Assembly (NCBI GenBank): GCA_002083515.1
Contig: LWDN01000022.1
Location: forward strand, 1-64,000
DNA: 64,000 nt
Source: Proteobacteria bacterium HN_bin10
GTDB taxonomy: Bacteria; Pseudomonadota; Alphaproteobacteria; Caulobacterales; Aquidulcibacteraceae
Direction of reading: 5' to 3'
The translations under genes were made by a program, and so were the position numbers. Below, piece after piece: positions 24,915 to 33,552 of the stretch. The notes under the pieces are model-generated. The model worked only from the letters and a program-made list of their open reading frames with translations. It was not told the DNA's origin and made no database searches. The stretch's first letter is position 1; each line of letters starts with the position of its first letter.

Positions 24915-26182
24915 GGCGCCGCCCGGCGCAGGATTGCGGCAGCGGCGCGGGCGAGGGCCTCCTTGGCTGGTCGCCCGCCCACGCGCATCATCGCGGTGAC
25001 GTTGATCGGGTTGGCGGCGAAGCGGTCGGTGGGCGTCGAGCGCAAAACAGCCGAATAGGGCACTTCGTCCGGCAGCAGCGCGGCGCCAAAGAAGGGCGCA
25101 TTGTTGATTTCCGCGCGCGTCAGCGTATCGGCGTCTCCGGTCTCTCCTGATCGCGTGCGGTCGTTCACGCCATTGAGCAGGACCGAGAATTCCTCCGGCC
25201 GCAACGGCCTTCCCCTGACTTCACGCACGACGTGTTCGAGCATGTTCAATCCGGTGAGCGAGTATTTCTCCGGCCGCACCGGAGCGACGATGTGATCGGA
25301 GGTGGTGATCGCCAGGCGGGTGAGGAAGGTGGCGCAGGGGTTCGAGTCGATGATCACAGCGTCGGAGCGCGCCCGCAGCGCCGAGACCAGCGCGCGGAAG
25401 CGGGTGAAGGCTTCGGCCTTGTCGCGGTCGGCGCGAGTATCGAGGGTGAACTCGAACAGGCGTTCATCGCCGGCGACGAGTTCGAAATTCGGTCCCTTGC
25501 CCCGGCGCGCGCGATTGAGCGGCACGGCGATGGCGCCGAAATCGTTGCTCGCCAGGGCGTGATCGCCGCGCGCATTAAGAATGCCGTAAAGCGTGTGGTT
25601 GCGATCGCGGATACGATTCCGCTCGCCCGGCGAGAGGAAGTACTGAGTGAGATTGTGCTGCGGGTCGAGGTCGATGAAGCTGATCGCCCGCTTGTCGGCC
25701 AGATGCGCGGCGGCGAACAGGTTCGCCGCCAGCACGGTCTTGCCGACGCCGCCTTTGATGTTGAGCATGGCGATGACCCGCCCGCGTCCAGCGGCGGTGC
25801 GGGCGCGATCCACGATCTGAGCCAGCACCTCCGAACGCGCGCCGCGCCGGAGATCGATGAAGCTGGCCGCGTCGAGGGTCTGGTTGATCCAGGAATCCGC
25901 GGGAAGGTCTGCAGTGCGCACGACGATGATGCTGCGGCCGTTGTTGAGCGCCGCCGCCACCTCCCGCCTGATCCAGGCGCTCTCCTGCGCGGCGGTCGAA
26001 GCCAGCACCACTACGATCGCCGCGCCGCCGACCGCCTGCACGAGCGACCCCAGCTTGTCCTGAACGCGATGCTCCGGACCGGAGCGGATTACCGCCCAGC
26101 CATGGGATTCAAGCTCAGCGGCCACCGACCGCGCCGCCTCGGCGTCGTCCGGTTCGAAGGCAAGGTACGCCGTTGTCGCCAT
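24911..26182 (-). CDS. TIR domain fused to a ParA-like P-loop ATPase
   Basis: A 423-residue fusion. Residues 1-130 form a TIR/TIR-like fold. The block ESAWIRREVAAALNN has W70 and E74 in the place of the catalytic Glu of NAD-cleaving TIR enzymes such as SARM1 (there WVHKEI). From about 136 a complete ParA/MinD-type ATPase follows: deviant Walker A KGGVGKT (143-149), DLDPQHNLT (171-179) and VIIDSNP (276-282) in place of the usual D-x-P-P. The TIR part may be an NADase controlled by the ATPase (inference). A small basic gene overlaps its end. A promoter with a palindrome lies upstream. I know of no described system with this architecture. Confidence 0.82.
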   Translation of the reverse strand: MATTAYLAFEPDDAEAARSVAAELESHGWAVIRSGPEHRVQDKLGSLVQAVGGAAIVVVLASTAAQESAWIRREVAAALNNGRSIIVVRTADLPADSWINQTLDAASFIDLRRGARSEVLAQIVDRARTAAGRGRVIAMLNIKGGVGKTVLAANLFAAAHLADKRAISFIDLDPQHNLTQYFLSPGERNRIRDRNHTLYGILNARGDHALASNDFGAIAVPLNRARRGKGPNFELVAGDERLFEFTLDTRADRDKAEAFTRFRALVSALRARSDAVIIDSNPCATFLTRLAITTSDHIVAPVRPEKYSLTGLNMLEHVVREVRGRPLRPEEFSVLLNGVNDRTRSGETGDADTLTRAEINNAPFFGAALLPDEVPYSAVLRSTPTDRFAANPINVTAMMRVGGRPAKEALARAAAAILRRAAP

Positions 26183-26208
26183 GGAATTCTCGCCCCGCCC
26201 TCGGGCGA

Positions 26209-26238
26209 ACCCTAGTCGGGCGTATTACGCCTTGGCAA
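26209..26238 (-). promoter_or_regulatory. Predicted promoter with palindromic operator for the TIR-ParA operon
   Basis: On the minus strand, TTGCCA (26238-26233), an 18-base spacer and TAGGGT (26214-26209) form a plausible promoter 27 bases before the ATG. The spacer holds the 13-base palindrome GGCGTA-A-TACGCC (26219-26231), placed as a repressor site would be. Prediction by eye only. Confidence 0.45.
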
Positions 26239-26309
26239 TGCGGTGCGGGCTCTCCTGGCAGGCGCGGCCCATGGCGTACACAACCCAGGCCCCCGACATT
26301 TGAGCCACC

Positions 26310-27635
26310 ATGCCCGATCCCGTCCTCACCGACCTGCTCCAGCGCCTCGCCATGGCGCTTGGCATCGGGTTCCTGGTGGGCGTCGAACGAGGCTGGCGGC
26401 ATCGTGACGCGCCGGACGGCGCCCGCGCCGCCGGGCTGCGCACCCACGCCGCTATCGGTCTCCTGGGCGGCATCGCCGGCGCGCTGACGCCCGTTGTCGG
26501 CGCGTGGGGCTTCGCGGCGATCACGCTTGTCTTCGGGGCCGCGTTCATTGCGTTCAAGGTCATGGAGAGCTTGCGCGACAAGGACCTGTCCGCGACCGGC
26601 GCCATCGCCGGGCTGATCGTCTACGCGTTGGGCGTCTATTCGATGTTCGGCGACCTTCGCGTGGCGGCGGCGATCGGGGTGGTCTTGGTCGCCCTGTTGG
26701 CGTTCAAGGATGCGCTGCACGACTGGCTCAACAAGATCACCTGGAAAGAGTTGCGTTCAGCGCTGCTGATCCTCGCGGCCACCTTCATCGCCTTGCCGTT
26801 ACTGCCGGATCGCGCGATCGACCCGTGGGGCGCAATCAATCCACGGGAATTGTGGTTTCTGACCATCCTCGTCGCGGGCGCATCGTTTGCCGGTTACGTC
26901 GCCGTGCGCGTGCTGGGCGATGACCTCGGCGTCCTCGCTGGCGCCGCTGCGGGGTCGCTGGTGTCATCGACTGTCGTCACGGCGGAACTCGGACGGCGGG
27001 TGAAGCGCGGCGAGACGCACGCGATGGTTGGCGGCGCTGCGGCGGCCATTGCAGCGGCAATCAGCGTTACGCGCGTCATTCTGCTCTTGGCGGTGACGGC
27101 TGCGCCGGTGATTCCCGAAGCAGCGCCGGCTCTGGCTGCCGCGGCGATTGCATTTCTGGGCGTCGCCTACGCGTTGCGTTTTCTCGACCGAGCGGTCGAC
27201 GGCGCCGCCAACTCCAAGAGCCTGCGCAGTCCCTTGGATATTCGCTCCGTTTTTCAGTTCGCGGCGTTTCTGGGCCTTGTCATTATCGTCGGCCGCTTGA
27301 TCGCGGACGCCTGGGGCCAGGCTGGCTTGTTGCCGTTCGCCGCCACCGCCGGCCTCGCCGACGTGGATGCGGTGACCCTCGCTGCCGGAAGCCTCGTCCG
27401 CGGCGGCCTCGATCCGGGGATCGCGGCCCATGGGGTGATGATCGCCGTGCTCATGAACACGTTGGCCAAGGGCGTCATCGCCTATGCCACCGGCGGCGGG
27501 CGCTACGCGGCGCTCTATCTGGCGGCGGCGCTTGTCGCCACCGTGGCCGCTGCGGCGGTGTGGTTCTTGGTCACGCCATTGCTTACGCCCATGTTTACAG
27601 ACGGGGCCTCGCTTGTGCTTGGCGACTTCGGTTAG
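26310..27635 (+). CDS. MgtC/SapB-family membrane protein with DUF4010 domain
   Basis: A 441-residue polytopic membrane protein. The N-terminal part (GIGFLVGVERGW, LRTHAAIGLLGG) matches MgtC/SapB. The longer C-terminal half (VRVLGDDLGVLAGAAAGSLVSSTVVTAE and multiple hydrophobic segments) matches the DUF4010 extension. This arrangement is widespread and is probably a transport or homeostasis protein of unknown substrate. It is divergent from the TIR-ParA gene with a 127-base shared upstream region; no sign they function together. Confidence 0.85.
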   Translation: MPDPVLTDLLQRLAMALGIGFLVGVERGWRHRDAPDGARAAGLRTHAAIGLLGGIAGALTPVVGAWGFAAITLVFGAAFIAFKVMESLRDKDLSATGAIAGLIVYALGVYSMFGDLRVAAAIGVVLVALLAFKDALHDWLNKITWKELRSALLILAATFIALPLLPDRAIDPWGAINPRELWFLTILVAGASFAGYVAVRVLGDDLGVLAGAAAGSLVSSTVVTAELGRRVKRGETHAMVGGAAAAIAAAISVTRVILLLAVTAAPVIPEAAPALAAAAIAFLGVAYALRFLDRAVDGAANSKSLRSPLDIRSVFQFAAFLGLVIIVGRLIADAWGQAGLLPFAATAGLADVDAVTLAAGSLVRGGLDPGIAAHGVMIAVLMNTLAKGVIAYATGGGRYAALYLAAALVATVAAAAVWFLVTPLLTPMFTDGASLVLGDFG

Positions 27636-27645
27636 GGTGCCGGCA

Positions 27646-29025
27646 ATGCAGGAAAAATGGACCCCATCAGGCTGGCGGGCGAAACCCGCCAAGCACATTC
27701 CGGCGGACTACCCCGATCCGGCGGCGCTGACGCGTGTCGAGCAGCAATTGCGCTCCTATCCCCCACTCGTGTTCGCGGGCGAGGCGCGCAAGCTCAAGGC
27801 CAACCTGGCCGAGGTGGCGGCTGGCAAAGCGTTCTTGCTGCAAGGCGGCGACTGCGCCGAGAGCTTCAAGGAATTCCACCCGGATAACATCCGCGACACC
27901 TTCCGTACGCTAATGGCGATGAGCGTCGTGTTGACGTTCGCGGCTTCGCGCCCGGTCGTGAAACTCGGCCGCATCGCGGGCCAGTTCGGCAAACCGCGCT
28001 CGTCGCCGACCGAAACCAAGGACGGCGTCACGCTGCCCTCCTATCGGGGCGACAACATCAACGGCATGGAATTCACGCCGGAAGCGCGCTTGCCCGATCC
28101 GGAGCGGCTGGTGCGCGCGTATTCGCAATCGGCGGCCACGCTGAATCTCATCCGCGCCTTCGCCAACGGCGGCTACGCCGATCTGCACAATGTGCATCGA
28201 TGGATGGTGGGCTTCGTCGCCGATAGCCCGCAGGGCAAAAGATACCAGGAGATCGCCGACCGCATCTCGGAAGCGATCGCCTTCATGGAGGCATGCGGGA
28301 TCACGCCCCAGAGCGTGCCGCAAGTGCGGCATGTCGACGTCTACACCAGCCATGAGGCGCTGTTGCTCGGCTACGAAGAGGCGATGACGCGCGTCGATTC
28401 GACGACGGGCGATTGGTACGACACCAGCGCGCACTTTGTTTGGATCGGCGACCGCACCCGCCAGCCGGATGGCGCCCACGTCGAATTCGCGCGCGGGATC
28501 AAGAATCCGATCGGCCTCAAATGCGGGCCCTCGCTCGATCCCGATGAATTGCTGCGCCTGATCGACATCTTGAACCCCGCCAACGAGCCGGGCCGACTGA
28601 CGCTGATCACGCGCTTCGGCGCCGACAAGGTGAACGCCGGTCTGCCGAAGCTCGCGCGCGCGGTGACCAAGGAGGGCCGCGCGGTGGTGTGGTCCTGCGA
28701 TCCGATGCACGGCAACACGTTCGAAACCGCTAGCGGCTTCAAGACCCGGCCCTTCGAGCGCATCCTCGCGGAGGCCCGCGCGTTTACGGACATCTTGCCG
28801 GCGGAAGGCGCCTATCCCGGCGGCGTCCATGTCGAGATGACGGGTCAGCAGGTGACGGAATGCCTGGGCGGCGCCTCGGCTGTGACGGAAGAGGACCTCT
28901 CCAGCCGCTATCACACACATTGCGATCCGCGCTTGAACGGGACACAGGCGCTCGATCTTGCGTTTCTGATCGCCGAGCAATTGCGCGGCGCACGCGGCAA
29001 TGGCCGCCAGGCGCAGGCTGGCTAG
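27646..29025 (+). CDS. 3-deoxy-7-phosphoheptulonate synthase, class II
   Basis: A 459-residue plant-type (class II) DAHP synthase, the first step of aromatic biosynthesis, joining PEP and erythrose 4-phosphate. Diagnostic motifs are PPLVFAGEARKLK, the metal cysteine in LLQGGDCAESF and TTGDWYDTSAHFVWIGDRTR. The C-terminal VEMTGQQVTECLGGA and CDPRLNGTQALDLAFL close the barrel. ATG 27646 is chosen because it is ten bases after the upstream stop and gives the usual family start; the frame is open upstream but overlaps the MgtC gene. Confidence 0.95.
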   Translation: MQEKWTPSGWRAKPAKHIPADYPDPAALTRVEQQLRSYPPLVFAGEARKLKANLAEVAAGKAFLLQGGDCAESFKEFHPDNIRDTFRTLMAMSVVLTFAASRPVVKLGRIAGQFGKPRSSPTETKDGVTLPSYRGDNINGMEFTPEARLPDPERLVRAYSQSAATLNLIRAFANGGYADLHNVHRWMVGFVADSPQGKRYQEIADRISEAIAFMEACGITPQSVPQVRHVDVYTSHEALLLGYEEAMTRVDSTTGDWYDTSAHFVWIGDRTRQPDGAHVEFARGIKNPIGLKCGPSLDPDELLRLIDILNPANEPGRLTLITRFGADKVNAGLPKLARAVTKEGRAVVWSCDPMHGNTFETASGFKTRPFERILAEARAFTDILPAEGAYPGGVHVEMTGQQVTECLGGASAVTEEDLSSRYHTHCDPRLNGTQALDLAFLIAEQLRGARGNGRQAQAG

Positions 29026-29964
29026 ATGCAGCCTCTCCGCATCGCGGTTCAGATGGACCCCATCGACACGATGGTGGTGGCGCGCGACACTTCATTGGCG
29101 CTGATGATCGAGGCGCAGAACCGCGGGCATGAGGTCTGGTGGTTCACGCCGAACGATGTGTTCTACGATGCTGGTGTCGTGAGGGCGCGCGCGCACCGCG
29201 TCTCGGTGAGTTTGAACGAGGCAAAGCACTACGAGACGCAGGAAACCAGGGTCCGCGCGCTTGACGATTTCGACGTGATCCTCGTGCGCCAAGACCCGCC
29301 GTTCGACATGGGCTATGTGTCCAACACCTATTTGCTGGAACAAACCAAAGCGCTGGTGCTCAACCCACCGCTCGGCATCCGCAACATTTCGGAGAAGATG
29401 TCGATCCTCCAGTTCCCGGAGTTGACGCCGAAGACCTGGGTGGGGCGCGACATCGATGCGCTGGAGGCGTTCGCCAAGCGCTACGAGCACGTGGTGCTGA
29501 AAGTGCTCTATCTGATGGGCGGCGACGGCGTCATCAAATTGCGGAGCGGCGACGTCGATTTCCGCGCCCGCGCCGGCAAGTTCATCGAAGCGGCGGGCCG
29601 CGAACCGATCCTGGCCCAGGAATTCCTGCCGGCCGTCAGCTGCGGCGACAAACGCATCTTCATTCTCGATGGCGAGGCGTTCGGCGCTGTCCGCCGCATG
29701 CCGACCGGCGGAGACTTCCGCGCCAATCTGCATGCAGGCGGGGTGGCGCAGGCGGCGGACTTGGACGAAAGCGATCGCGCCATCGTCGCCGCCATCGCGC
29801 CGTTGCTGAAGCGCGAGGGCATCTTGTTCGCCGGCATCGACGTGATCGCCGGCAAGCTCATCGAGATCAACGTGACGTCGCCTACGTTGGTGCAGGAGCT
29901 GAAGCGTTTTTCAGGCCTCGATCTGCCCAAGGCGTTCTGGGATCGCGTGGAGGCGATGATCTAA
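29026..29964 (+). CDS. gshB: Glutathione synthetase
   Basis: A 312-residue ATP-grasp enzyme that ligates gamma-glutamylcysteine and glycine in the cytoplasm. QMDPIDTMVVARDTSLALM is the N-terminal signature. ATP-grasp parts follow in VLKVLYLMGGDGVIKL, GDKRIFILDGEAFGAVRR and the metal-binding ASIDVI...EINVTSPT region. ATG follows directly after the DAHP synthase stop. It overlaps the convergent transporter gene by four bases at its end. Confidence 0.95.
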   Translation: MQPLRIAVQMDPIDTMVVARDTSLALMIEAQNRGHEVWWFTPNDVFYDAGVVRARAHRVSVSLNEAKHYETQETRVRALDDFDVILVRQDPPFDMGYVSNTYLLEQTKALVLNPPLGIRNISEKMSILQFPELTPKTWVGRDIDALEAFAKRYEHVVLKVLYLMGGDGVIKLRSGDVDFRARAGKFIEAAGREPILAQEFLPAVSCGDKRIFILDGEAFGAVRRMPTGGDFRANLHAGGVAQAADLDESDRAIVAAIAPLLKREGILFAGIDVIAGKLIEINVTSPTLVQELKRFSGLDLPKAFWDRVEAMI

Positions 29965-31400
29965 GCGGCAAGCGTCATGATGAGGATCGCCGCCGCGATG
30001 TTCAGTCCAAAACCGACAGCCAGCATCCGCTTCAGCGTCAGCATGCCCGACGAATAGGCGATCGCGTTCGGCGCGGTGGCCACAGGCAGCATGAAGGCGA
30101 AGCTTGCCGCGATCGCCACGGGAAACGCCAGCTGCTGCAGCGGCGTGTCGGTGGCGCTCGCGACGGCGGCGACGACCGGCAGCATCGACGTCAGTGTCGC
30201 GACATTGCTCGCCAATTCCGAGATCAGGATCGTCGTCACCACCAGTAGCGCCGCCAGAGCGAATGCGGATACGCCGTCAAGCCCGGCAATCCACGCGCCG
30301 ATCCAGGCTGCGAGGCCGGTGGCTTCCATCGCCGCCGCAAGCGAGAGCCCGCCGCCGAAGAGAATGGCGATTCCCCAGGGAATCCGCTCGGCGCGCTTCC
30401 AATCCAGCAATCGTTCGCCATTGCCCCGGCCGGATGGGACGAAAAACAAAAGCAGCGCGCCGAAGATGGCGATGCCGGTGTCGGTGAGCGGGGCGAGACC
30501 CGGCAGCTTCACAAGTTCGGTGCGCGTCATCCAGGCAAGCGCAACAAGTAAGAAGATCGTTCCGATGCGGGCTTCGGGGCGCGTCAGCGGGCCCAGAGCC
30601 TTGAGTGCGTCTCTAACGACCCCACCGATCGCCTCGTAACGCGCGCGCCCCCGGCCGAAGAGCGGCCAGCACAACAAGAGCCAGGCGATCGGGAGCATGA
30701 GCAGCATGATCGGGATGGCGCTGGCCATCCAGTCGACGAAGGCGATGGGCTGATCGGCGCGTTCGAAGAAGGCGATGGCGATCAGATTCGTGGGTGAGCC
30801 GACCGGCGTGCCGATGCCGCCGATAGTGGCGGCGTGAGCGACGCCGAGCGTAAGGGCGCCGCCCAAAGCGAGATCGGCTTTGTCGCCGCCGGACATGGCC
30901 CGCGCCGCGCCGATAGCGATGGGCGCCAGCATCAAGGTGGTCGCTGTGTTTGAGATCCACATCGAGATCAGCATCGAGGCGATCATGAAGGCGCCGACCA
31001 ACGCTATGGGCCGTCCGCCGGCGACCGAAGCGATGGAGAGCGCTATGCGCTCATGCAGGCGCCAGCGTTCGACGCACGCCGCCAGCATGAAGCCGCCAAT
31101 GAAAAGGAAGACGATCGGGTCGGCGTAGGGCGCGGCGGCGTCTTTCATGCTGGCCGCGCCGATAAGCGGCAGTGCGACCAGAGGGATGAGTGCGGTGGCG
31201 GAGATCGGAATCGCTTCGGTGACCCACCAGGTCACCATCAGCACGGCAAGCGATACGACCGCCCACGCTTCCGGGGACAAGCCACTAGGCGGCGCCAGCG
31301 CCTGCAGCCCGAGCGCCAAGGCCGGTCCCAGAATGAGCCCAACCCAGCGCCCAGCGCGCCCAAAGCCCGTCTCCTCCCCGGCGATGGCTTCGTCGGTCAT
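29961..31400 (-). CDS. DASS/SLC13-type anion transporter
   Basis: A 479-residue (from ATG 31400; GTG 31412 in frame is an alternative) sodium-coupled carboxylate or sulfate symporter of the SLC13 family. It has about 12 hydrophobic segments. Conserved motifs include the substrate-site MWISNTATTLMLAPIA and the repeat partner near TSMLPVVAAVA (usual SNT motifs, here partly changed). IGTPVGSPTNLIA is the first SNT-type clamshell loop. Substrate cannot be inferred. It ends by overlapping gshB. Confidence 0.85.
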   Translation of the reverse strand: MTDEAIAGEETGFGRAGRWVGLILGPALALGLQALAPPSGLSPEAWAVVSLAVLMVTWWVTEAIPISATALIPLVALPLIGAASMKDAAAPYADPIVFLFIGGFMLAACVERWRLHERIALSIASVAGGRPIALVGAFMIASMLISMWISNTATTLMLAPIAIGAARAMSGGDKADLALGGALTLGVAHAATIGGIGTPVGSPTNLIAIAFFERADQPIAFVDWMASAIPIMLLMLPIAWLLLCWPLFGRGRARYEAIGGVVRDALKALGPLTRPEARIGTIFLLVALAWMTRTELVKLPGLAPLTDTGIAIFGALLLFFVPSGRGNGERLLDWKRAERIPWGIAILFGGGLSLAAAMEATGLAAWIGAWIAGLDGVSAFALAALLVVTTILISELASNVATLTSMLPVVAAVASATDTPLQQLAFPVAIAASFAFMLPVATAPNAIAYSSGMLTLKRMLAVGFGLNIAAAILIMTLAA

Positions 31401-31419
31401 GCGCGCCCCCACGCCGGAT

Positions 31420-31448
31420 TTGACACCGGCTTTGCCGCCTCATACCTG
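31420..31448 (+). promoter_or_regulatory. Promoter of tRNA-Leu
   Basis: TTGACA (31420-31425) is a perfect -35 box, and ATACCT or TACCTG (31442-31448) with 16-17 bases spacing is the -10. The mature tRNA starts 19-20 bases downstream. Confidence 0.65.
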
Positions 31449-31466
31449 ACGGCCTCGCCTTTGGAA

Positions 31467-31553
31467 GCCCCAGTGGCGGAATCGGTAGACGCAGCAGACT
31501 CAAAATCTGCCGCAGGCAACTGCGTGCCCGTTCGAGTCGGGCCTGGGGCACCA
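31467..31553 (+). tRNA. tRNA-Leu(CAA)
   Basis: An 87-base class II tRNA with acceptor stem GCCCCAG/CTGGGGC, D-arm GGCGGAATCGGTAGACGC, anticodon arm GCAGA-CTCAAAA-TCTGC (anticodon CAA) and a long variable arm. The T-loop is TTCGAGT and the CCA is encoded (31551-31553). The anticodon reads UUG. No integrase or duplicated 3' end is nearby. Confidence 0.95.
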
Positions 31554-31560
31554 TCCTTCG

Positions 31561-31609
31561 CTCGCAAAGCGAGGGTAGGATGTCCTCCGAAGCCTTGGCG
31601 AAGGAGGAC
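31561..31609 (+). repeat. Inverted repeats downstream of tRNA-Leu
   Basis: Two inverted repeats lie just 3' of the tRNA: CTCGC-AAA-GCGAG (31561-31573) and GTCCTCC (31582-31588) with GGAGGAC (31603-31609). The first could terminate or help process the tRNA; the second is a repeat-like sequence. The rest of the gap to exoD (31610-31728) shows nothing recognisable. Confidence 0.45.
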
Positions 31610-31728
31610 TGCGTCTCCCACCCCGCGAGCTTCGGATGGCTTACGCCGAGCGTTGTTCACCATTCGAAAGCAGTTGGCGACGCTGAGCCGATGACGGCTT
31701 GGCGTGAACGGTGCTAGTCGCTGCCCGC

Positions 31729-32379
31729 ATGGACACCATCAGCGACCAACCAAGCCGGTCTTTCATCACAGTCCTCGAGGACATAAACGCGGCAGCTGGC
31801 GATGAGGGCATGGGGGTCGACGCCATCGTTGATCGGCTGGACGAGCGCGCGTTTGGCCTGCTGATCCTGCTGCTGGCCATACCGTGCCTCGTACCGGGTT
31901 TGCCCGGCGCTCAGATCATCGCCATCCCGATCTTTCTACTGGCGATACAACTGACGATCGGGCGGCGCGAGCCGTGGCTGCCGGGCTGGTTTCTGCGCGT
32001 GCGCGTCCGCAAGAGTTGGCTCTCGGCATTGGCGCAGTTTTCGGCGAAGCGCTTGCGCTGGACCGAGCGCTTGGCGCGTCCCCGGCTGCGCTTTCTCGCC
32101 ACCGGCGTCGGCGAACGGTTCGTTGCGCTGTTCATGGCGTTGGCGGCGGTCACGATCATGTTGCCGATTACGAACACGATCCCGTCTCTCGCGATCACTC
32201 TGATGGCTCTTGGCGTTATCCAGCGTGACGGCGCCTTCACGGCGGCCGGCGCCCTGATGGCGGCCGCCTGGATTGGCCTGTTGGGCGCTCTCATTTTGGG
32301 CCTGTTCCTGGGCGCGGGGTTTGCCGTCGAGCTCGTGCGCGACGCTGCCCCATGGGTGTTGGACTGGTTCGGCGGCTAG
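31729..32379 (+). CDS. ExoD-family membrane protein
   Basis: A 216-residue inner-membrane protein similar to Rhizobium ExoD, originally linked to exopolysaccharide production and alkali tolerance. ADERAFGLLILLLAIP-type and PGLPGAQIIAIPIFLLA segments, plus the C-terminal LPITNTIPSLAITLMALGVIQ, are the conserved pieces. ATG 31729 is preferred to an in-frame GTG at 31711. Four to five hydrophobic helices predicted. Molecular activity unknown. Confidence 0.85.
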   Translation: MDTISDQPSRSFITVLEDINAAAGDEGMGVDAIVDRLDERAFGLLILLLAIPCLVPGLPGAQIIAIPIFLLAIQLTIGRREPWLPGWFLRVRVRKSWLSALAQFSAKRLRWTERLARPRLRFLATGVGERFVALFMALAAVTIMLPITNTIPSLAITLMALGVIQRDGAFTAAGALMAAAWIGLLGALILGLFLGAGFAVELVRDAAPWVLDWFGG

Positions 32380-32444
32380 GCGTGCGGCTCAGCGCCGCGA
32401 ACACTCTGATTGGAGCGCCTCCGGCTTTGCCCTAGAATGCCTGC

Positions 32445-32942
32445 ATGATCGCCCGCGTTCGAAGCCTTTGGCCTCTCCTCACGCTCATCGCTTCCGGCGC
32501 AATGTTGGCTGCGGCGATTTTCTACTTTCAAGAGTATCTCGGCCTGCAGCCATGCCCGCTCTGCATGCAGCAACGCTACTGGCATTGGGCGGTGGTTGTC
32601 GTGTCGGCCCTGGCCTTCGTGGTTACCCGGCTCCAGCCGAAATGGACCAATTGGGCGATCGTGATCATCGGCTTGGTGCTGTTGGGCAGCGCCGCCATGG
32701 GCGCCTACCACGTGGCCGTCGAACAGAAGTGGGTTGTGGCCCAGTGCGACGCCGGCGGCGCGGTCGATCCTAGTCAGCTTGTTCTCGGCAATCTGCCCGA
32801 CGGCGAGCTGCGTCCGCCCCGTTGCGACGAGATCGTTTGGTCGCTGTTTGGAATTTCGATGGCGGGCTACAACGCCATCGTCTCGCTCTTGCTGGCGCTG
32901 GCGAGTTTTTGGGTGGCGCTCTCGGGGCGGCGCGCACAATGA
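32445..32942 (+). CDS. DsbB-family disulfide bond formation protein
   Basis: A 165-residue four-helix membrane protein. The quinone-linked redox pair C37-x-x-C40 (QPCPLCMQQR) sits at the start of helix 2, and C101 and C127 form the periplasmic pair that accepts electrons from DsbA. It reoxidises DsbA and passes electrons to ubiquinone. The stop overlaps the coq7 start by four bases, an apt neighbour because Coq7 makes ubiquinone. Confidence 0.9.
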   Translation: MIARVRSLWPLLTLIASGAMLAAAIFYFQEYLGLQPCPLCMQQRYWHWAVVVVSALAFVVTRLQPKWTNWAIVIIGLVLLGSAAMGAYHVAVEQKWVVAQCDAGGAVDPSQLVLGNLPDGELRPPRCDEIVWSLFGISMAGYNAIVSLLLALASFWVALSGRRAQ

Positions 32943-33493
32943 CCCGTCCGCCGATGCCAGGTGAGAACGTAACGGCGCGCCGTCTCGAAGAGATGATCCG
33001 GGTGGATCACGCCGGCGAATACGGCGCCGTGCAGATCTATCGCGGCCAGCGCGCGGTGTTCGATCGCATCGAGGGCAAGGCGCATGCGGCGCGGCTGATC
33101 GCCGACATGGAGGCGGGCGAGCAGGAACATTTGAAGACGTTCGATCGTTTGATCGCCGAACGGCGCGTGCGGCCGACCCTGATGGCCCCGCTTTGGCGTG
33201 TCGCGGGTTTTGGCCTGGGCGCGGCGACGGCGCTGATGGGCGAGCGGGCGGCGCACGCCTGCACGGAAGCAGTCGAAGACGTGATCGAAGAGCATTACGG
33301 CCGCCAGAGTGCTGAACTGGACGGCGTCGATGCCGAACTGAAATACGTGGTCGACAAGTTCCGCGTCGACGAAGTAGCGCACAAGGAAACCGCCATCGAT
33401 CAAGGCGCGCGCAATGCGCCCGGCTATCCTCTGCTCTCGGCGGTGATCAAGCTCGGTTGCCGCGCGGCGATTCGGATTTCGGAGAAGATATGA
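32939..33493 (+). CDS. coq7: Demethoxyubiquinone hydroxylase Coq7
   Basis: A 184-residue di-iron hydroxylase for the C6 step of ubiquinone synthesis. Iron ligands lie in RVDHAGEYGA (residues 22-30), in EAGEQEHLKTF (58-68) and in the second half (VEDVIEEHYG and VAHKETAIDQG). ATG 32939 overlaps the dsbB stop; the same frame is open upstream but only inside dsbB. In alphaproteobacteria Coq7 replaces UbiF. Confidence 0.94.
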   Translation: MTRPPMPGENVTARRLEEMIRVDHAGEYGAVQIYRGQRAVFDRIEGKAHAARLIADMEAGEQEHLKTFDRLIAERRVRPTLMAPLWRVAGFGLGAATALMGERAAHACTEAVEDVIEEHYGRQSAELDGVDAELKYVVDKFRVDEVAHKETAIDQGARNAPGYPLLSAVIKLGCRAAIRISEKI

Positions 33494-33516
33494 GAATTTC
33501 GGGCCCGTTTCAGGAT

Positions 33517-33546
33517 TTGCCCTGCTAAGCGGGCCTAGGCTATCTT
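33517..33546 (+). promoter_or_regulatory. Predicted promoter of the DUF433/PIN pair
   Basis: TTGCCC (33517-33522), an 18-base spacer and TATCTT (33541-33546) precede the ATG at 33553. The spacer region contains GCCC-TGCTAAGC-GGGC, an inverted repeat suited to autorepression by the antitoxin. The -10 is only seven bases from the start codon, so the transcript may be leaderless. Inference from position. Confidence 0.4.
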
Positions 33547-33552
33547 GTCGGC

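Noticed and set aside
24911..26182. Plain plasmid-type ParA partition gene
   Set aside because: The N-terminal TIR-like domain, chromosomal context and lack of a recognisable ParB or parS argue against a partition function.
27910..28980. A 356-codon open frame on the minus strand opposite the DAHP synthase, and similar long antisense frames (for example 7155-8384 and 40608-42074)
   Set aside because: High GC gives long open antisense frames; the products are Arg/His/Ala-rich without recognisable domains, while the plus-strand frames are well-known proteins.
31467..31553. tRNA-Leu as an integration site for a mobile element
   Set aside because: No integrase or duplicated tRNA end is seen downstream; neighbours are housekeeping genes.
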